Shown here: in pieces, positions 14,887 to 19,502 of the stretch
Layout: every line of letters begins with the position of its first letter
Position numbering within the stretch: the first letter of the stretch is position 1
Position numbers and translations under genes: made by a program
The notes under the pieces: model-generated
Database searches by the model: none
What the model was told of the DNA's origin: nothing
What the model saw: only the letters and a program-made list of their open reading frames with translations
Assembly: GCA_900550585.1 (NCBI GenBank)
Contig: URST01000038.1
Location: 1 to 19,502 of the forward strand
DNA: 19,502 nt
Reading direction: 5' to 3'
From: an uncultured Eubacteriales bacterium
GTDB lineage: Bacteria > Bacillota > Clostridia > Oscillospirales > Oscillospiraceae

Positions 14887-15973
14887 AAAGGAAACGACTG
14901 CCCCGATTCCATCTGTTGCACCAGATGGGGAGCAGCCGTTCGCGCTTACACGCAATGACAGTATACCATTTACAGAGGAAAAGAACAAGTCGTCTGGCGG
15001 GATGACCGTGATCCCCATGCCGAAGCTGATGGAGATACGGTTTCCTGTCAAACCAGCTGTGATCGAAGGGCTGCTGCCGGTGGGGACATACCTCCTCGCC
15101 GGTGCGCCCAAGGTCGGCAAGTCCTTCTTCGTTTTGCAGATGGCTTATCGGGTCAGCACAGGCGGTACATTTCTCGACTGTCCCGTCCACCCAGGCACAG
15201 TGCTCTACTTAGCCTTGGAGGACACCCTCGATCGCTTGCAGAAACGGCTCGTCCAGATGACAGAGCAGGACAGTCCCGACCTCATACTCTCCGTGTTAGC
15301 CGACACCTTGGATGAGAACCTGCTGGCGCAGTTGGAAGGCTTCCTGATGGACTATCCCGATACCGTCCTTGTCATCATCGATACCCTCCAGCGTGTCCGT
15401 GGGCGGACGCCTGACAGCTGCAGCTACGCTGCCGACTATGACACGTTGGCAAAGCTGAAAACCTTTGCAGACGCCCACGGCATTACGCTGGTGCTGGTAC
15501 ACCACACCCGCAAAGAGAGCGCGGAGGATGTATTCCATACCATCTCCGGCACCAACGGTCTGATGGGCGCGGCGGATGGTGCGCTGATCCTCCACAAGGA
15601 CAGGCGCACCGGTGCGGATGCGGTATTAGACGTAACAGGCCGCGATCAGCCGGATATGCGGCTGCATCTGTGCTTTGATCCTGCCTGCCTGTGCTGGGAG
15701 TTGGTGGAAAGGGAAACAGCACCATATCAGGAGCCGCCCGATCCGCTGCTGGAGGCCATCAGCCGATTGGTCACAGCGGAGTACCCCGAATGGCACGGGA
15801 CAGCCACGGAGCTGGCACAGCAGCTGCAAAGCGGGGGCTTTACGCCTAACTGGATCGTGCGGAGACTGAATGCCAAGCATGATATTCTGCTTCAAAAGTA
15901 CGGTATCCGCTACAGGACCCGCCGCAGCAAGGAGGGGAAGACCCTCCTGCTGCGGTGGGTCGGTGTATGGTAG
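14876..15973 (+). CDS. RepA/RecA-fold AAA ATPase (AAA_25 type), probable replication helicase of the element
   Basis: A 365-residue P-loop ATPase. Walker A is GAPKVGKS at about residues 76-83, a Walker-B-like VLVIIDT ends at Asp169, and VLVHHTRK at about 206-213 is the sensor segment of RepA/DnaB-like hexameric helicases. SGTNGLMGAADG follows as in the plasmid RepA family. After about residue 290 comes a helical part resembling a winged helix (ATELAQQLQSGGFTPNWIVR). The first 45 residues look disordered. The start ATG 14876 has GGAGG six bases upstream and overlaps the excisionase-like gene by 11 bases. RepA-type ATPases unwind DNA at an origin; the iteron-like repeats just downstream fit that role. 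Whether the element replicates autonomously after excision is inference. Confidence 0.8.
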   Translation: MGTEKETTAPIPSVAPDGEQPFALTRNDSIPFTEEKNKSSGGMTVIPMPKLMEIRFPVKPAVIEGLLPVGTYLLAGAPKVGKSFFVLQMAYRVSTGGTFLDCPVHPGTVLYLALEDTLDRLQKRLVQMTEQDSPDLILSVLADTLDENLLAQLEGFLMDYPDTVLVIIDTLQRVRGRTPDSCSYAADYDTLAKLKTFADAHGITLVLVHHTRKESAEDVFHTISGTNGLMGAADGALILHKDRRTGADAVLDVTGRDQPDMRLHLCFDPACLCWELVERETAPYQEPPDPLLEAISRLVTAEYPEWHGTATELAQQLQSGGFTPNWIVRRLNAKHDILLQKYGIRYRTRRSKEGKTLLLRWVGVW

Positions 15974-15974
15974 T

Positions 15975-16047
15975 GTACGGTATGTACGGTAAATAGAGGG
16001 GCAGGCCCTACCCCGAAAATACCGTACATTACCGGACATACCGTACA
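15975..16047. repeat. Iteron-like inverted array of TGTACGGTA
   Basis: Two direct copies on the plus strand (15975-15983, 15983-15991) face three copies in the other orientation (16020-16028 exact, 16030-16038 with one change, 16039-16047 exact). The outer arms form a 20-base inverted repeat with one mismatch (15973-15992 with 16029-16048) around a G/C-rich centre holding GGGCAGGCCC. Such clustered copies suggest binding sites for a Rep or Mob protein, or an origin. Confidence 0.75.
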
Positions 16048-16077
16048 CCGCAGAGGGAGTCCAGAGGGAACGGCTGG

Positions 16078-16110
16078 CACACGACTTTGGGACAAAGTCT
16101 AGTGTGTTAT
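16078..16110 (+). other. oriT: MOBV-type origin of transfer (oriT) with nic core
   Basis: The plus strand has an inverted repeat GACTTTG (16083-16089) and CAAAGTC (16093-16099). It is nested in CACAC (16078-16082) and GTGTG (16102-16106), and followed by TAGTGTGTTATAC. In the MOBV plasmid pMV158 the relaxase cuts TAGTGTG/TTA after a similar ACTTTAT/ATAAAGT stem. The matching cut here would fall between 16106 and 16107. It lies 190 bases upstream of a MOBV relaxase gene. Confidence 0.85.
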
Positions 16111-16248
16111 ACCCGTCACGGCGGGGGACGGGAGGAAACGGGCGAGGACGGGAGTCCTCACCCGTTTCTGACCGGGCCGAAAAAGAAGAGCGACAGATGC
16201 CGTTACCGGCATCTGTCGGGCGCACTTTTTCAGAGAGCCGTGACGGGT
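16111..16248 (+). promoter_or_regulatory. Structured leader region of the relaxase gene
   Basis: A perfect 12-bp outer stem (16111-16122 with 16237-16248) encloses two further hairpins. One is AAACGGG/CCCGTTT continued by GAGGAC/GTCCTC (16136-16167, one mismatch). The other is a perfect 11-bp stem (16191-16201 with 16208-16218) followed after six bases by T5, which could terminate transcription. The layout suggests control of relaxase expression, or single-strand structure needed at oriT. Confidence 0.55.
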
Positions 16249-16296
16249 GTTCTCCGCTCCTCCTGCTCCCGCACTCACAAAGATAAGGAGGTCATC

Positions 16297-17259
16297 ATGG
16301 CATACGCCATTTTACGATTTGCCAAACACAAGGGCGGCGCGTCCAAGGCGTTGAGCGCACACCACGAACGGACGAAGGATTTCTACATCAGCAACCCCGA
16401 TATTGACCAGAGCCGCACTCCGCAGAACTTTCATTTGGTGACGCCGCGCTGGAGCTACGAGCAGGAGATCAGGCACCGCATCAGGATGGCAGGCTGCCGC
16501 GTCCGGAAGGACAGCGTGAAATTCGTGGACACGCTGGTGACGGTCAGCCCGGAGTTTGCACAGGAACACGCGGCGGAGATGCCGGAGTATTTCACGCGGG
16601 CGTTCACGTTTCTGAAAGAGCGCGTCGGTGAGGAGAACATCATCTCCGCTGTGGTGCATCTGGATGAGACGACACCCCATATGCACCTGTGCTTTGTGCC
16701 GCTGACGAAGGACAATCGGCTGTCCGCGAAAGAAATCCTCGGCAACAAGAAGAACATGATCCGCTGGCAGGATGATTTCTACGCCTGCATGGCGGAACGC
16801 TGGCCGGAATTGGAGCGCGGCACACCTGCCATAGAGACAAGGCGCAGGCATCTGACGCCCCAGTGGTACAAGAAGGTCACAGACATGGACGCCAAGCTGG
16901 AGCAGCTGGAAACGGCACTGACTGGCATCAACGTGCTGAACGCAGGAAAGAAGCGCGAGGAGGCCGCCGCGCTGCTGGCACAGCTGCTGCCGGATGTAGA
17001 GTCGTTTCAAGCGGAGACTCAACGGCTGCGAGAGGTCGCCGCTGCCGCCCAGCACCGGCAGCAACACAGCGAGAAAGCGGTCGCCGATCTGCAAGCCGAG
17101 CTGCGAGAGGAGCGTAATTTCAGCTTTCAGCAGCGCGCCCACATCTCCGCGTTGGAGTCCCGCTGCCGCAAGGCCGAGAAGTTGCTGAAGCGGTTCCCAC
17201 CGGAGGTGGTGCAGGAGGTTGAAAAAAGGGAGACGCAAGCGGAAAGGCCCAGCAAATAG
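16297..17259 (+). CDS. mobV: MOBV family relaxase (Mob/Pre plasmid mobilisation protein)
   Basis: A 320-residue relaxase. The N-terminus MAYAILRFAKHKGGASKALS, with HHER and NPDIDQSRTPQNFHL, is motif I of Mob/Pre. The metal-binding motif III is HLDETTPHMHLCFVP at residues 121-135, with His121, Asp123/Glu124, His128 and His130. In this family a catalytic His or Tyr nicks one strand at oriT and leads it into the recipient using another element's conjugation channel. Residues about 190-310 are a long coiled coil with repeated Ala/Glu/Gln/Arg, as usual in the C-terminal part. The start is ATG 16297 with AAGGAGG upstream. The protein is somewhat shorter than many MOBV relaxases (about 400-500), mostly in the C-terminal region. 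No type IV secretion genes are in the window, so it is mobilizable rather than self-transmissible as far as can be seen. Confidence 0.93.
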   Translation: MAYAILRFAKHKGGASKALSAHHERTKDFYISNPDIDQSRTPQNFHLVTPRWSYEQEIRHRIRMAGCRVRKDSVKFVDTLVTVSPEFAQEHAAEMPEYFTRAFTFLKERVGEENIISAVVHLDETTPHMHLCFVPLTKDNRLSAKEILGNKKNMIRWQDDFYACMAERWPELERGTPAIETRRRHLTPQWYKKVTDMDAKLEQLETALTGINVLNAGKKREEAAALLAQLLPDVESFQAETQRLREVAAAAQHRQQHSEKAVADLQAELREERNFSFQQRAHISALESRCRKAEKLLKRFPPEVVQEVEKRETQAERPSK

Positions 17260-17455
17260 AGGTGCAGCCCCGGAAAGTGCTGTGCTTCACCGGACAAGCC
17301 AGCGCCGCAAGATAGTCTCACGCAAGTTTTACCTGCCGAGAAAAGGATATAGCAGGACGCGGCGCGCGGCGCCGCGTCCTTGCGATGCTGATGAGTTCTG
17401 ACAAGAGATAGAGAAGTAGTGATATAGAGGTAGCTCCCGTCAAAGGTGATAATGG
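17260..17455. other. Intergenic region with two hairpins, no gene seen
   Basis: A perfect 12-bp GC hairpin (17354-17365 with 17369-17380, 3-base loop) follows the relaxase gene. It has no T-run, so it is not a normal terminator. Nearer the recombinase gene CTCCCG (17434-17439) can pair with CGGGAG (17467-17472), which would enclose the AAAGGTG ribosome-like site and the ATG at 17456. No protein gene is convincing here. Confidence 0.5.
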
Positions 17456-18124
17456 ATGCTGAAAGGCGGGAGAAGCAGCGGAAGTGATAACATACTCGTA
17501 AGAAAGAAGGCGATTATTATCGGGAATAAGTCCTACGGCTACATCCGCGTTTCCAGCAGAGATCAAAACGAAGACCGACAGCTTATTGCATTACGCAGTA
17601 AGGGCATAGCAGATGCGTTCATCTACATTGATAAGCAATCCGGCAAGGACTTTGACCGTCCGCAGTATAAGAAGTTGGTCAAAAAATTAAAGCCAGGCGA
17701 TTTGCTCTACATTCAGAGCATCGACCGGCTGGGGCGCAACTATGAGGAGGTGCAGAATCAGTGGCGTGTGCTGACTAAGGAAAAAGAAGTGGATATTTGC
17801 GTTATTGATATGCCGTTGTTGGATACCCGGCAGGGCAAAGACCTGCTGGGTACATTCATTGCAGACCTTGTACTGCAAATTCTGTCTTTTGTGGCACAAA
17901 ATGAACGCGAGTACATTCGTAAACGACAGGCAGAGGGGATTGCCGCAGCTAAGGCGCGGGGCGTGAAATTTGGGCGGCCACCGCACCCGCTTCCCCACAA
18001 TTTTTACAAGGTGCATCGCGCTTGGCGGGGCAAAAAAATGACGCTGGCACAAGCAGCCAGCGCCTGCAATATGCCCGTCGGGACATTTTACAGCAAAGCA
18101 AGAAAATTTGAAAACGCCACCTAA
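17456..18124 (+). CDS. Small serine recombinase (resolvase/invertase family)
   Basis: A 222-residue serine recombinase. The catalytic domain begins SYGYIRVSSRDQNEDRQLIA, with the nucleophile Ser in VSS, and continues with DKQSGKDFDRPQYKKL, IQSIDRLGRNYEE and LSFVAQNEREYIRKRQAEGI. A C-terminal helix-turn-helix reads MTLAQAASACNMPVGTFYSK. Such enzymes resolve cointegrates or invert DNA by double-strand cuts. The start is uncertain. ATG 17456 has a modest AAAGGTG seven bases upstream and adds about 22 residues (MLKGGRSSG...) not usual for the family, whose members typically begin right before the YGYIRVSS strand. The codon at the expected place reads ATC rather than ATG, after an AAGAAGG-like site. 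It lies 196 bases after the relaxase gene and is the second recombinase of the element. Confidence 0.9.
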   Translation: MLKGGRSSGSDNILVRKKAIIIGNKSYGYIRVSSRDQNEDRQLIALRSKGIADAFIYIDKQSGKDFDRPQYKKLVKKLKPGDLLYIQSIDRLGRNYEEVQNQWRVLTKEKEVDICVIDMPLLDTRQGKDLLGTFIADLVLQILSFVAQNEREYIRKRQAEGIAAAKARGVKFGRPPHPLPHNFYKVHRAWRGKKMTLAQAASACNMPVGTFYSKARKFENAT

Positions 18125-18138
18125 ATAAATCGCAGACT

Positions 18139-18271
18139 CGCTTCAAAAAAGTGTACTTTTTCAGATTCTTTCGCGTGCCTTTGCTGGTCATTATTATACA
18201 TTAAAAATCGCACTATTTCAACAGTTTTTTTGAATTACTACGACGCTTCCACGCGCTTCGAAAAAGTACAC
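18139..18271. repeat. Paired 18-base repeats between the resolvase and bPH genes
   Basis: CGCTTCAAAAAAGTGTAC (18139-18156) recurs as CGCTTCGAAAAAGTACAC (18254-18271), with three differences. Each is close to a palindrome around GTGTAC or GTACAC flanked by A and T runs, so the pair can also be read as inverted. About 98 AT-rich bases lie between them. Candidates are a res site of the neighbouring serine recombinase or a regulatory site of the next gene. Confidence 0.55.
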
Positions 18272-18301
18272 CTTTAAAATGTTTGGGTTAGGAGGCTATC
18301 A

Positions 18302-18946
18302 ATGGAAACTGAAATTATCCGAGGATCTTGCTATAACGTTAAGAAGGCCTGCACGATTGGCGCAATTGCCGTGTTTTTTATCGGTGTTTTAATTTACACT
18401 ATACAAATTGCGCGACATGACTATCTTATTAGAAAATTGGGGAGTTTTGGGGCGGCATGGTGGCACTGCTTATTTGGAAAAAGTGAATATGGTAACCCAT
18501 TTGGTGGATATGTATTCGCGGGGCGATCTGTGATCCCTGCCGTCATTATTTCCATTTTAATTTTAATCATTAAATGGTGGCTCGGCTCAATGGAAATTGT
18601 TGTGACAAATAAAAGGGTATATGGAAAAGCTGCGTTCGGCAAGAGAGTAGATATGCCATTTGATAGTATTTCTGCAATTTCACTCAGTGCTATGAAAGGA
18701 ATTGCCGTGGCAACATCCTCCGGCAAAATCGCATTTAAGTTTATAAGAAATAATCGCGAAGTGCACACAGAAATTTCGAAATTGTTGATTGATCGGCAAT
18801 CCGAAAAGCGCCCTGTCGCAAACGGTTTTGTAAATTCCAGTCCAGATGCTGTGGCAGAACTGAAAGAATACAAAGCACTTCTTGACTCTGGTGTAATTAC
18901 GCAGGAAGAATTCGAAATAAAGAAAAAACAAATTTTGAATCTATAA
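18302..18946 (+). CDS. Membrane protein with bacterial PH-like domain and C-terminal SHOCT domain
   Basis: A 214-residue protein. Two membrane helices are visible, at about 15-38 (IGAIAVFFIGVLIYTI) and 76-97 (SVIPAVIISILILIIKWWLG). They are followed by MEIVVTNKRVYGKAAFGKRVDMPFDSI and a GIAVATSSGKIAFKFI strand pair, the pattern of a bacterial PH (bPH/YdbT-like) domain at about 98-155. The last 30 residues, VAELKEYKALLDSGVITQEE followed by FEIKKKQIL, form a SHOCT helix pair, a short domain often at protein ends and thought to mediate oligomerisation. The start has AGGAGG seven bases upstream. Codon use and base content are clearly AT-richer than the core genes, so this looks like recently acquired cargo. 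No enzymatic role can be read; similar proteins occur in phage and element cargo. Confidence 0.8.
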   Translation: METEIIRGSCYNVKKACTIGAIAVFFIGVLIYTIQIARHDYLIRKLGSFGAAWWHCLFGKSEYGNPFGGYVFAGRSVIPAVIISILILIIKWWLGSMEIVVTNKRVYGKAAFGKRVDMPFDSISAISLSAMKGIAVATSSGKIAFKFIRNNREVHTEISKLLIDRQSEKRPVANGFVNSSPDAVAELKEYKALLDSGVITQEEFEIKKKQILNL

Positions 18947-19138
18947 AGCTATACGAAGTGGATATTGCACTATCCGTTGGCGACGGAAAAGAAATCATTT
19001 TTCTGGCGGGTTGTGTATTATGAGGCCAAACGCGAAAGAAGTTTTCGTTTTAAAACTGCAAGGACAATGAACATTACGTTTTTGTGAGGCGTTCGCCAAT
19101 TATTGCGGAAATAGCTTTCAAAACATTCGAGGTGCATA
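18947..19138. other. AT-rich intergenic region, no gene seen
   Basis: No convincing open frame, promoter or terminator. A weak AACGCGAAAG/TTTTCGTTT inverted stretch lies near 19029-19052. The region ends in a GAGGTG ribosome-like site for the next gene. Confidence 0.4.
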
Positions 19139-19471
19139 ATGAAATATTATGGTTCAATATACAAAGGCATTGTAGGAAAATATGACACAAAAGACTTACA
19201 GGGGTATGACAACCCCTATGATGCACTAATTCACGCTAATCTTTCTTGGGATACTGACCCGGAACTGCAAATCCCTCGGTTGCTAATAGTGCTTGAGGAA
19301 ACCAATCCATTAGAAAGAGATGGTATTCGGAGAGAAGCGTATTTCCAGTTTACCGATTCGAAATCGTGCAGAGATTTTGCGGCCAATGCCGAACCGATTG
19401 AATGGTCAACGGTAGATGATCAAAAATGGAATGGTAATGCTCATTGCGAGACCATCCCAAAATTTGTGTAA
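19139..19471 (+). CDS. Hypothetical protein, 110 residues
   Basis: I do not recognise this protein. It is 110 residues, mixed alpha/beta in outline, acidic overall, with no signal peptide, membrane helix or catalytic motif. Noticeable segments are MKYYGSIYKGIVGKYDTKDL, an aromatic/acidic NLSWDTDPELQIPRLLIVLEE strand-rich part and a C-terminal NGNAHCETIPKFV. The start has GAGGTG a few bases upstream. Like the preceding bPH/SHOCT gene it is AT-richer than the core and sits near the edge of the mobilizable element, so it is probably cargo. Small acidic single-domain proteins of this look are sometimes immunity proteins, but no toxin gene is visible within the window, so that remains a guess. Confidence 0.65.
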   Translation: MKYYGSIYKGIVGKYDTKDLQGYDNPYDALIHANLSWDTDPELQIPRLLIVLEETNPLERDGIRREAYFQFTDSKSCRDFAANAEPIEWSTVDDQKWNGNAHCETIPKFV

Positions 19472-19502
19472 ACCTCCGATGTGGTGTAGAATAGAAGCAC
19501 CA

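Noticed and set aside
16087..16296. Upstream extension of the relaxase reading frame through oriT
   Set aside because: It runs through the oriT and leader stems, has no ribosome site, and the family begins at the MAYAILRF strand, which has a strong AAGGAGG site.
17354..17380. GC-rich perfect hairpin as terminator of the relaxase gene
   Set aside because: No T-run follows on either side, so it does not qualify as a rho-independent terminator; kept only as a described hairpin.
17388..17395. CTGATGAG, as in the hammerhead ribozyme core
   Set aside because: No matching CGAAA segment or pairing stems within a reasonable distance.
19494..19502. Window end GAAGCACCA as the far copy of the tRNA-Leu attachment site
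   Set aside because: Only the last six bases match the tRNA 3' end, which is expected by chance; the GC-rich acceptor and T-arm sequence is missing.
1..19502. CRISPR arrays, rRNA genes, insertion sequences
   Set aside because: No regularly spaced repeats, no rRNA sequence and no transposase or terminal inverted repeats were seen on reading both strands.

Overview
The window looks like a chromosome segment of a GC-rich anaerobic Firmicute of the gut Clostridia (Oscillospiraceae/Ruminococcaceae-like). This is inferred from gene content (butyrate kinase, indolepyruvate:ferredoxin oxidoreductase, DUF1292, DUF554 and a PrsA-like foldase), strong AGGAGG-type ribosome sites, sigma-A type promoters and the high GC of the core genes. 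No marker gene allows a species call.

Core part (1 to about 12,260). An alpha-oxoamine-synthase-like gene (only its C-terminus is present) overlaps a short-chain dehydrogenase. A bidirectional terminator separates them from a leftward operon: membrane-anchored parvulin foldase, then TcdA-type tRNA t6A dehydratase, then DUF554 membrane protein. Upstream of that operon lies a rod-shaped leftward RNA with its own terminator, which I read as 6S-like. A leftward DUF1292 gene and a rightward class A penicillin-binding protein follow. A second bidirectional terminator ends the next leftward operon, butyrate kinase-iorA-iorB, which is preceded by a TetR regulator with its own promoter and terminator. 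The likely job of the operon is fermentation of aromatic or branched 2-oxoacids, with energy conserved through an acyl-phosphate kinase. A tRNA-Leu(CAG) with a consensus promoter and terminator closes the core.

Accessory part (about 12,290 to the end). Directly after the tRNA begins an integrative mobilizable element: a leftward tyrosine integrase with a TTG start, a leftward zinc-ribbon DUF6076-like protein, and rightward genes for an excisionase-like HTH protein, a RepA/RecA-fold ATPase, a MOBV (Mob/Pre) relaxase and a small serine recombinase. The leftward and rightward blocks are driven by two promoters that face each other and overlap. Between the ATPase and the relaxase lies a roughly 320-base control region. 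It holds inverted clusters of a 9-base TGTACGGTA repeat, then a near-textbook MOBV origin of transfer (pMV158-like nic core), then a nested stem-loop region in the relaxase leader. The last 1.4 kb is visibly AT-richer and carries a bacterial-PH/SHOCT membrane protein and an unrecognised 110-residue protein, probably cargo. The right end of the element is not visible.

The most interesting parts are the face-to-face promoter switch, the iteron/oriT control region, the ior-buk operon without a phosphotransacylase, and the 6S-like RNA. All calls rest on reading the sequence; no database search was run.
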